This document shows positions 1-10,800 of a DNA stretch of 64,000 nucleotides, in pieces. The notes under the pieces are model-generated. The model saw only the letters and a list, made by a program, of their open reading frames with translations. It was not told the DNA's origin and did no database searches. The DNA lies in the NCBI GenBank assembly GCA_029851415.1, contig CM056741.1:145378522-145442521 (forward strand). Reading direction: 5' to 3'. The translations under genes and the position numbers were made by a program. Within the stretch, counting starts at the first letter, position 1. Each line of letters begins with the position of its first letter. Source of the stretch: Eretmocerus hayati. Its lineage: Eukaryota > Arthropoda > Insecta > Hymenoptera > Aphelinidae.

Positions 1-675
1 CTCCAGGAGCCCTCGATACCCGTTCACCAGGTCACGGCCTTCGCCCGCCGCCCGTACTTGATCGCGGCCCGCCAAGTTCTCTCGAGCCTCCTCGCGCGCA
101 CGCACTCGTCCATCCGGTGGCGCCGCCACTCCATACGCACATACACATACATGTCGCCCTATACGCATACATATACTTGTGGACATACTCTCTCTAACAG
201 TTGGTTTTAATGAAAAATTTGATCAAATTTTCGTTGGGGTGAAAACAAAGCTTTCTCTTTAGTGAAAGCAAAATGCGTCTCTGTATCTCTCTCGAATTGG
301 AATGCTATTTTTTGCGAGAAATATCCCCTCAGAGCAAAATGTCATGGCTTGGATTAACAGTGGCGTAGAGGGACGTTCAAGAACGGATTTTGAAGCTCTA
401 GAATTGTACTTTCGTATCCCACGACTCCCATATTGAAAAATTCATGTGGCTCAAATTGGCACGAGCCAAAAGATTCTCTCAAAAATCGTTGAAATTGACA
501 CTTTTTCCAAGCTCAAATTGGAAAGATCCCGATCCGTACGGAGAAAAATGAATAATGCCATCTTAAAGTACGTGAAAAACCCTTTAAAATGAGCTCCAGA
601 AGAGTCCTCTACGGTCAAATAGAGCCGAGTAGTTCGACTCACAAAATTAAAAAAAAAAATTTTGGGTGAGCTTAA

Positions 676-694
676 ACTTTTGACCGGTAGTGTA
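676..694. mobile_element. Tc1/mariner-like terminal sequence (solo end)
   Basis: The sequence ACTTTTGACCGGTAGTGTA closely resembles the outer end of Tc1/mariner-type inverted repeats, which in inverted form start TACACT followed by CGGTCAAAAGT. It ends in TA, the usual target dinucleotide. A poly(A) run and a TTTTGGGTGAGC stretch lie just inside it. I did not find the matching opposite end upstream, so this is a truncated or decayed copy. A similar end lies at 27190-27208. Confidence 0.5.
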
Positions 695-1205
695 TAGAGC
701 TAAAACGAAATTAGAAACAGGTTTTCGAGAACCATCCTCAATTATTTCCAACAGGATGCATTGTACGAGAAAAAGTATGTAAACCTTTTTTGTATGTTCT
801 TAAAAAATCTTAGAAAAAAACTAATCGTAACACTCCTTGAAAAAGTGTGTTCCTTTCGAGTTGTAGAGGAATTACGACAGATGAACGCCATAAAACCTCT
901 TTCTTTTTTTTACTTTTTTTAAAACCGGCCCATCATGCGATTTTGATTCTTGTCAGGAAATGATCCTCTAAGTGCACAGAAACGCATAGGAATTTTGAGT
1001 CCCCGATGTCGACCGAATATAGACGTGGTTCAAGACCACCGTAAGAGAAATGAAGTCCCTCTCCGGAATACGGTTCAATCCTTCGACATCGACATATTTT
1101 GAGCCCTCAAATGGCGCAAGTAACTCCCAGAATTGGGAATATACACTGAAAATAACACCTAATCCTAAGTATAATTTGCAAAATTATAATGGTGCATAAT
1201 GATCG

Positions 1206-1302
1206 TGCATGGTTCATGCATGAAACATGCATGACTACATACCACCATTTTCTGTACAGGGTCTTGCATGATCGTGCACCTAGCGGTATGACGTCATGCA
1301 TG
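1206..1302. repeat. cluster of TGCATG words
   Basis: Five copies of the self-complementary hexamer TGCATG start at 1206, 1217, 1228, 1265 and 1297, with related words (GTGCATAATG, ATCGTGCACC, GATCATGTGC) between them. The first three copies are spaced exactly 11 bases apart, about one helical turn. Function is unknown. Confidence 0.6.
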
Positions 1303-4300
1303 ATCATGTGCCAAACATTTTTTCTCGGGGAGCTGACCGTTTCAATTATAATTAAAGTATACGTTTTCGCTCAATGTATTTCGAGCAGGCCCTCACAGAT
1401 ATTTCAAAATCTCTATTTCCATAAATATATGTGGTACTCACCTCAGAAACATGGTCAGATATATAGTACTTCAATTTTCAATCAAATTCATCCAAGCCCA
1501 GCCCCAAACTGCGTGGGCTAGGGCATACTATCCCGTATAAACTGCACCTATCTATACTTTCCACCATGCATGAACTGTACCCATCAGAACAGGAATGAAC
1601 CTGCAACAGCAGTTTTTGCCATTTCGTCCAGAATGAGAGAGTGCGTGAGTGTGTGCCTGTGGCACTGCGGGATGGGTGAAATTTTGAGCGGGATACTTAC
1701 AAGAATTTTTCCAGATCCTAATTACACGATAGCGGAAATTTTGAGCGCTGAATCAAACAAATTAAACTTGACTCAGAAAATGACCAGATTCCCTCCGAAA
1801 ATTTGGTAACTTGATACAAGATGGTGAAGCTAAGAATCAAGGAAAGGTTTTTGATGTGATAACAGCGGCGAGAATTATTTTTGATAATCCTATTCCTTTA
1901 ACCACAATTCTATCTGAAGGTGAGATTGCGGAATGAAATTTTCACTTATTCCGGAATCAAGTTGAATAAAATTGGAATTGCAGAATGCGCGAATTGAGGA
2001 AGATTGCGGAATGAAGTTGAATGAAATTGAAAGAATGATCCGCACGAATAAATATTAAAACTCGTATCGACACACTGCCGATCACTTTTGTGGTTCATTG
2101 TATTTCGGTCTGAAGATTTTCCATCTTCTATCACGAGAAATAGGAGACGAAAACGTACACTATGATCCAGAAAATACAAAATAATTTATAATGACTGTGA
2201 GAAACTCGAAGATCGCATCAACAAATATGAATATGTGAAGGTATGTAGACGAAGTTTGAATATCACTTTCTGGCAAGGGATAGAATGACATTTAGAAAAA
2301 TTGGTTTTCAAGACATTTTATTGGCAGATGTTTTTCACGAATATCACAAATCATGGATAATAATACTTTTCTCATTATTGATTCAGCTTTTACCAGAATA
2401 GCTTGGAAACCAAATGAAGCGACGACTACAAAGTACTACATACTGCAGTAGCTACAGAGATAAGCGGCCTTCGTGAACTTTATAGCTCATTTTTCCTAAT
2501 TTCAGTAGGTAGTTTTTAAATTTGTTACGATTATCCTTGATTCTACCACGACATCATTGACAATCTAGCCGCAAATGTAATTACAAGTAGAAAAAAAGAG
2601 TCGATTTCAACTTAATGGTTGTTGACATATGAGTAGAAAAAGTATCAGTTTCAGATGTGATTTTTGAACAAACAGCTCTGCTCCATGTTCATCTAAATAA
2701 GCATCACATAGTCAAGCATTCAATCAGTATCATGCAAGTGGAGTGCTGATTGATCTTCTGTCAAATCATACTTTTACATCCGATCCACAGCAATACGGAG
2801 TGATGCTATTCGTTGAACATTGCGGAGAAGCAGTGTGACGTAGTTCCATTCGAATAAATAAACTGTGATAATTATGCAAAGTTAAAATTCCTCTTACAAC
2901 GCTTGAAAGTCGTCCTTCAATTGCAAAATATATATAATCAGTTTGTACCACTTACAAGAAATTATTCGATTTCTTAAAAATTAAAATGAAGAAATCTAAG
3001 AGGACCATACACAAGTTCTATAATATAAATGTGACGGTATGAATTCATTTGTTTCGCACTGGGCGCGACGTAATTTTGCAAACTATACAACAATTCTTTC
3101 AGAAAATTTGATTACGGACACTTGAGAGATATTGAGCCCCTTTCGAGCAGATAAAGAGCAGTATGCATCGTGAGAATTCCAAAATTAGATGGAAAGAAAA
3201 TCAATTGATCCCTCGTCATACGGATGAGCACTTCTCTTGAATGGCAAGGGTGTTTTCTACATTATTTTTCAAACATACAATCTTGTAAATTGGTAGATTG
3301 GATTCGGGTCTCGCTTCACGATCTTAATCGCTTTCTCAAGAGTTGATCAATGATGATAGATCTATCGTTGGCGGGTTTTATGCTTACTCCTATAGTTGAT
3401 GCACGTCAAAGGACGCCAAGCGCTGACGAAAAATAACTCTAACACGCCTGCATTTTACTTTACTCGGCCAGCTCCCTCGGGAAGGAGATTGTGTTGAAAT
3501 AATTTATATGAGCCTCGATCTTGTATGAGACTGATGGTGAGTTTTGGATTCCAAGTTGCAAGATAGATTAGATCTATTTCAACTATAATCGGCGAAAACA
3601 AAAGAAACATTGGGCGGTATCTTGTAAATACATACATTCAAATCATTCAGACAGTGAGTCGGAAACGATGAATACTCACTTTCAAAAAAAGTTGCTCGGT
3701 ATCATTCAATCAATAATTCCACAATCTGGCAAATGCTAATTTTTCGCCAGCGTTGGACGAAATAAATATAACAATACATAATAATATACGCGGGTATATA
3801 CATACGTATATATTTTTCAATCATATACGTAGAGGTGCACAATGTTTTCAAACTCGACGATGTCGAATAATGACTTGCAATAATGTTCTCTTAATTACAT
3901 ACTCAGAAACTTTTTAAATTGCACTCGCTTTAATCGACAATAAAACATATCTTTTTTCCATATTATACTCGATACATCGTCTTATAACACTTTTACATAA
4001 ATCAGTCGGTCACTAGTACAGCAAAATACAATCATTAATGTATCTTATGATATTAATCGCAAGCTGAAAAGCAAGGACATGTTCCCCATCGAATTCATCT
4101 TGCTCGATCAAAATCATTAAAATTGATCCAATTATAGACATTAATGTTGTTTCCGAAAGTTACACGAAATGGAAGAAAAGACGACGAAGTGGTTTACATA
4201 AAAAGCAGTCCCAAATGAAAGAATAAGTACTGCAATATAATATCTTTCCGCATATTTACGTGGTCATTCATTTTTCAAAAGCGTTGTTAGAAAACTGTCG

Positions 4301-4314
4301 AGCTATATAATTAA

Positions 4315-4480
4315 TGCGAGCTCTTTTCTTTACTCACTCTATATCATCTACGCTCCACACACGCAATCAAGCAAACACACTGTCTTCCTGTCTTCTCCTC
4401 ACCTCGTGTTTTCTCCTCTCGCACCCCCTCTACTTGTCTAACCCCTCACACTCTCATACTCTCATCCCTGAAATTCTCTC
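4315..4480. repeat. pyrimidine-rich low-complexity tract
   Basis: The plus strand is rich in CT and CACA words over about 165 bases, and correspondingly GA-rich on the Lis-1 sense (minus) strand. A 62-codon plus-strand frame across it is explained by composition. It probably lies in or just beyond the Lis-1 3' untranslated region. Confidence 0.45.
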
Positions 4481-4836
4481 TCGTGGGCTCAACCTTTCAT
4501 GATGCTCATGAAGTTTTTCGTGCAACCTTTTACCTAACCGTCGGCGATTTTTTTCACACTTCTCACTTTTTCGTGTATCGAGTGTAGATCATTGTCGTGG
4601 TACGATACATTAAAATTACTCACTAATTATGTCTTACCATAAGTTAAAGAGCTTTTAACGGTATGTGTATGTGTACCATAATTATAATAGTTGTATGTAC
4701 GATAGCTTTTGCAGCAGCTTGCTCGTTCGGCCGTTCCTGTTAAATTGAAACGCGGTTTTCGATCCGCACTCCTAGAAAAATCCAGCTTTGCATTCGTTTC
4801 ATTCAATTATTGAAAAAAATCACAAAAGCCTGGTGA

Positions 4837-7800
4837 CTAGCGACATTCCCAAATCTTTGCAGTCTGGTCCACGCTACCGGTGACCACGTAGGGATGATTC
4901 CTGTGGAAATCTGCAACACAAGTTAAATATACATCTCAAGCTGAAATCCCCAGTGAATTTTTCAATCACGATATAAAACCTCTGTTGCAATTCTGCAAGA
5001 CTCAATTTACTCTTTCTCCAAGTTTCGATTTAGTCATCTTTCGGAGTTAGGCGTATTAAAGTTTTGCTATGAAAACTCACCAACTGAAGTGCAAAAGTGA
5101 GCATGCGCTTCGAGCGTTTTCATGTTCCGTTTGTTGCGTGTGTCCCAGACTCGCAAAGTCTTGTCGTCGGATGCACTGACGATGAATTTGCCGCTGGGAT
5201 GGAACACAATGCCTCTGACCCAGTTGTCATGCCCGATCAAGGTGAAAAGACATACACCGCTAGCCACGTCCCAGACGCGAATTGTTTTATCTCGTGAACC
5301 AGAAGCAAGGAATGGGCCCTCATACGCGCCTTTGTTGTCTGCTCCAGCCGCCGCGTTTATGGACGCCCGTGCACTTTCTGGTGCCCAAGCTACACATTCT
5401 ACCACGTGATCGTGGTCCCGGAGCTCGACCTGGAAGTCGCAGAATTGTATAAATCTTCATTGATTCGATAAGCACAGAATCCCTGAGCGTTTACACAAAA
5501 AGTTCGTCTCAAATTCCATTAGATATCACCCAAGTTTAGAAACCAACTAGGAAAAAAACGTAAAACGACGCTATGGCTATTGACGATTTTGAAGCATGCT
5601 AAAAAATGACTGAAACCTTCGAACCACATAAAAAACTTCAAAGTCAAGCTTTTTCCTTCTCTTATTATGTTTTGCCTATACAATGGACGGCGGGCCAAAA
5701 TAATAAATTAATGAATGCGAAGAAGTTGTGGTGCACGATCATCAAAAATGCGTGATACTCTTCGGTAGATAACTGAATCTGATTCGTGCTCACATAATAA
5801 TAACAGGAAGGAGTGCTGTTTACGCAATTTTCCAATATTTGGATGCTTACAAAATTGCATAAAATAGCATTCGCGCCTCGTTCACGAGGTTTCCAGCTTC
5901 CACGCGATTATTCCGACCCTTGACTGCGGCTCGGGCCGAAATGAAAACCAATCGCTCGGATGCGAGCTACAACCTTACAAACTCGGTGCGAAATTTACTA
6001 ATTTGTTGCTCTGATCTCTATGATAATACATCAATCATGAACAACCAACCTTGGTTTCTTTGCTGGAGATGTGCCATACCCTGACCGTTTGGTCATTTGA
6101 GCAGCTGGCAATAAATTCTCCACAATGGCTTATTCGGGTCATTCTCACCCACTCCCTGTGGCCGGTGAGGGTCTTGATGCAGTAGCCCGTAGCGACTTCC
6201 CAAACCTTGATAGTCTTGTCTCGGGAGGAGCTGACAAGAAAATCACCTTGTGGTACGAATGCAATCGAGCTTACGTTATGATCGTGCCCGTGCATCGTCT
6301 TTATGCAGGAAAACGATTGCGTGAAATCCCACAATTTTATGGACAAGTCCGAGCTGCAAGAGGCAAGTAATTTGCCGCTCGAGTCGAAATTTATATCTTG
6401 CACGCTGTCTGTGTGGCCTTTCAACGTACGTTCGAATTCGCCGCTTTCAAAGTCCCATACCTGTAAGAGATAATGAATTGAGTATATAATGTATGTTATA
6501 AACACGAACACGTAGGTATGTGGACGCGGCAAAAGTTGGAACAGCACAAAACTTCTCGAGCCATTTAAGAAAAAGGAATAGGGTTAATGCAAACTTATAC
6601 AATTTCTCAAACATGAACTTGATCGTAGAGACCAGGTTGAATGGATTGAATGGATTTACCAGTTCTTAATAAAGTCGATATCAAACTGATCTACCGAACT
6701 AGGCTTGAAATCAGACTAGTATCAGATTACATAGTTACAGCTTTTCCGAACAAGTACACAATAAAAATTGGCAGGAAAAACCGTTCAACTCATTCAATCC
6801 GTTCAATTTATTGAACTGATCTTAAATTCATTACCCGCTGTTTTGGTCAGATTCTGATCCGATTCCTTCATATAATATATTAACATATAAGATATTATCC
6901 GATTAAACTTCGAATTGATCAAGCATAAGAGTTTTTAGAAGTAAAGAGTTGAAATATGCAACGTGTTGCAACGGGGTTGGGCCCTTGTACTGCAAATGGC
7001 ACCGGACCTATTTTACTTGTGTGATTCTACAAGACTATCATCATAAAATTGAAAAATCAGCACAGTCAAGAGGCCGGTCCTTAGAGTTTCGGCTGAACGC
7101 ACACACGATTTTTACAACAGAACTCGAGCCAATATCGCGTAACACCAGACCTGTGCACAATTTTCTCGATCGTGGCATTCCTCCACGGGCAAGCTCCTGG
7201 CAAAGCAATTCTAGTCGTTCGACTCTGCAAACAGAGACATCGTGTCTCGTAGAAGCGATTCCTCGTCGCGTGTAATCGTAATGACACAACGCGTGACGCA
7301 AGCAGGTGGGTTTGTTTAACGGTGCAACGGTCGGGGCAATGTATCAGTGCAGCTCAGCTCAGGAGCACCGCGTCGTTATGGCTCACGGATCGTGGCATTT
7401 TCTCGCGTGACACATTGTCTCTCTCTTCCACGAGGTACCTGTACTATATATACAATATATACTTGCAGCACCGCAAGCTGTATATGGCTGTATATATGCG
7501 CTTCGAGATGCAGTCACGAGAGCGGATCCGTGCAATGTGTCTGATGCATCAAGCGGTGGTAAGTAAATGTATGCACTCTCCATCCTTCGTATTTATCGGG
7601 TACGTGCGAGGTACAGAGATATATAGGCAAGGAGAACGCGCGGCTTCGTTTATAATATTATAGTATGTAAGCACCTTGATGGTGGCATCCTCGCTTGCGG
7701 ATACGACGAGGCTGAAGACCGGGTGGAACACCACTCGATTGATGGTCGCTCTGTGACCCGTCAGGCAGAACTTCTCTGGCGGCCTCGGGATCCAGTCCGA

Positions 7801-10800
7801 GGGCGATCGCTTGCCCCGCGTTGGCGCTCCCTCGATGAACTCCTTTTCCGCCTCTGACAGCTTTGACTCCAATTCCATGACCTGAAAATTCATATTCAAT
7901 CGATAAGATTGCTTACAACAAATTAGAGCGATTTTTATGCAAGAAAATACAATGAGCGATATTGAACCTTTTTCAAAAATTTTGTGATAAGGATTACAAA
8001 CTAATTTTGATGATGAGTCGATGGAAATCTGAGACTAGGCGATGCCTGTGATATCAATTCTCCAATAGTTGACAAGTTACAATGATATGATTTCTATAAT
8101 CTAATTTCAATATATTTTCGAACAACCCTTAAATGGACGGCTCCCGACCAGAACGGTATAAGTCCATTTTGGTGAAAATCGAGTTTTTTGACGGGAAACG
8201 ATGGGGGATAGATGCGAAAACATGTATAGGTAACTCCGGGAGTGGAAATTCGTTCTGAGACGTCACAAGCACCATGACAATTTTTGGTGGGAAAAAAGTT
8301 TCGACTTATTTTGGGGACCAGAACGGTATAAGTCCATGCCCGAGCATCAAAACACGGCTCTCGTACCTTCTATCCTCAGTTATCGCACTTCTCTAGGCTC
8401 TGTAAGGTAATAATAGACCTCAAAAACTAGGATATTGATGCCCTGTGTATTGTGAAGGTCGCTGTATCGAGTCGACATCGAAGTTCATCGCTGCTTTTTT
8501 CACGCTCTGACATTATGGACAAGGCTAATATACATGGAAAATCGCGGAATAGCATCCTGTGGGAGTTTGTTTGAACATCGTGACTTTGCTGAGGGCTCTA
8601 AATTGAACTTATGCTTACATCGTCTTACATTGTCAGTAATGAGACAGGATTTACAGGGTCAATCGAAGAATTTCAGTCGATAGAGCAATCGATGTTGAAA
8701 TTGCTTTGGTTCTCGTTTACAATCATTTCTGCAGGGATGATATCGTCTCAAAGAACTGAATAACTGCATCTGAGATACAGACAACTTCGATAATCTATAT
8801 ACAATATTCCTTCTGGTAAATGCAATGTGAATAACGAAAAATACCTAGCCTCATCATGAAATAGACATATTTCATTTACAATTATTCCGAGAAATCATTT
8901 TGAATATTATCAACTTGCACTCTTATTATTAGTAATCGCTCAACTGTCCGAATTCGATTCTTTTGGTAGTTACTAGTGAATCTCATTATACTCGGTATTA
9001 TTGTGAAAATACTATACTCCTCGAATCGAGTCACCTGCATTCAACTTGAATCGCTTAATGCTTTTCATCAATTTCAGTTGTTTCAGACTGCTAAATTGAA
9101 TCAAGTCCGATTACTCATTCAAAATCCACGTTTTGAGATAAAAGTATTTTGATTCTGATCTTTTCAGTGTAAACTCTCTCCAGCTGAATCTCCAAGTAGA
9201 AAATACATCCTTCAAAACTTCCCAAACACTATATTAGAGTGTGAACCAGGCTGATTGAATGGATTACGCTCGACTGAAACCCTATAATACGCACACGTGG
9301 ACTGCAATTTAAAAAATGTCATCGATTACGGTCGTAGTACTCCAAATGTAACATTTTTGGTGAGATCCGTCGATGTAACCCGATGATGGTGGTTCATGGA
9401 CCTAGTCAAATATCTCCACCAACCTCCAGACAGCTCCCAGTCAACAATTTCAGGAAAAAACATGGATTTATACCGTTCTGGCCCCCAGAATTTTTCAACT
9501 TTTTTTACGCAAAAAACGGTATAAGTCCACAGCGTTTCGACGTTTTTTGATGCAAAAGGGTTCAAATCGATAATTTTCTAATATTTTACGATCTAAGATG
9601 GTGAAAGCCGACTAGTTTCCTTACTTTCCCCGGTCCAGAACGGTATAAGTCCGCTTCAGAAAAAATGATGGACTTATACCGTTCTGGTCCGGAAAAGAAG
9701 TCGAGAAAATTAGGGGACCAGAGCGGTATAAGTCCATTTTTTATTGCAAAACAACTGATAAGAAGTGTAAGCAATTGAAAATCATCATGCCCCATGCAAA
9801 AATTGTCGTAAAAACACACTCATTACATGATAAATGAAGCATAATCACTAAAAATGACAATCCCAATTTTCTATTGCAAGAAAACTTTGAAGCTCATTTG
9901 CCAGAAATGGACTTATACCGTTCTGGCCGGGAGCCGTCCAAATGGGTGAAGAATCGTTAATGAATCAAACTAAAACATGAAATAATTAGCTTCTAACAGA
10001 ACAAATTAAACGAAAATGTCAAGAATGATACAGTCATACAATTGACATTTTCGTTTTCATTTTCTTTTTGAAAGTTAAAAATTCGTGTCTCACCTTCTTC
10101 TGTAACCGGATAACCGATGTCCATTTTTTCTCGAGCAGACCACCATATTTACGCTCGACTTCGCCGGGCATATCAGCCTCCTTCTTGAACGCCTCCAGTG
10201 CATCTTGATACCCGTTCGCGCTAAGATAGTCCGCAATCGCCTTGTTCCTGTAACAAAAAATGTCGAAAAATCAGTTAAAAACGTTTTTACACTGACAAAC
10301 TTCAAACGAAATCTGTTTTTACACTGAAATTGATTATGTTTACCGAGTTATTGTACCCAAAAAATGAATAATGAAGATTGAGATCGACCTTAACGTTTTT
10401 GCTAATATTGTCTATCCCTCGTCATTAGCTCTCAATTATTCTTATCTCAAAGATGAACCAACTAAATCCCTGTAAGATGAAAGCCAAATGGCACCCGCGA
10501 GTTTCCTTGGCTTTCAAACTCTTGGGAGGGTATCAGTCTATACATTACATCCACGATTACATCTGATAAGCAGTATACTATAGGTACTCGGTGTTACATG
10601 AAAATACCAATAAATAAAATCGAAGATACCAAAGGACAGGCTACATCGCATACTTCTCGATGCTCTGATATAAGTGCGGCGTGCGAAAGAAGGTAAGTAA
10701 AGAGTGGCGGACAATCGCTTTGAGAAAAGCGTCATCCTTTCTCTCGATTCGCACCGGCGGCAGCTCCATGGATTCTGCACCACCGTGGTCGTGATAATGC

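Larger units (their letters stand above)
1..4836. other. gene-poor region downstream of Lis-1
   Basis: No reading frame here looks like a gene. The first 140 bases are GC-rich and open on both strands, so they could be the edge of an exon or a CpG-rich block cut by the window border. The rest is AT-rich. It contains a Tc1/mariner-like end near 690, a cluster of TGCATG words at 1206-1302, loosely repeated GATTGCGGAATGAA words at 1924-2040, and a strongly pyrimidine-rich strand at about 4315-4480. The part next to 4837 should include the Lis-1 3' untranslated region, but I cannot place its polyadenylation site with confidence. Confidence 0.6.
8135..9939. mobile_element. 1.8 kb non-autonomous inverted-repeat element with internal 20-base motif copies
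   Basis: It lies in Lis-1 intron 2. The two ends are inverted repeats of about 37 bases with one mismatch, starting GGACGGCTCCCG at 8135 and ending CGGGAGCCGTCC at 9939. The tetranucleotide AAAT flanks both sides (8131-8134 and 9940-9943), as expected for a 4-base target duplication. The inner part of each end is the motif ACCAGAACGGTATAAGTCCA, which recurs inside the element in both orientations. No transposase-like frame is present in its 1805 bases. I cannot assign a superfamily. Confidence 0.75.

Noticed and set aside
1..140. GC-rich window edge, open in one plus and one minus frame
   Set aside because: Both strands are open at once and there is no splice site or family motif, so coding cannot be claimed from 140 bases cut by the window border.
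451..642. 63-codon minus-strand frame
   Set aside because: It lies just inside the Tc1/mariner-like end at 676-694 and has no transposase motif; explained as repeat sequence.
1070..1085. tRNA B-box-like words (GGTTCAATCC here, AGTTCGAATCC near 12971, GGTTCAAGTC near 12251)
   Set aside because: None has an A box at the right distance or a foldable cloverleaf; the one near 12971 is part of the fold-back element.
7322..7663. 113-codon plus-strand frame between Lis-1 exons
   Set aside because: Located in a short Lis-1 intron, open in several frames, no family features.
9463..9736. CRISPR-like spaced repeats
   Set aside because: The repeated motif occurs in both orientations with irregular spacing in a eukaryotic intron; it belongs to a transposon-like element.
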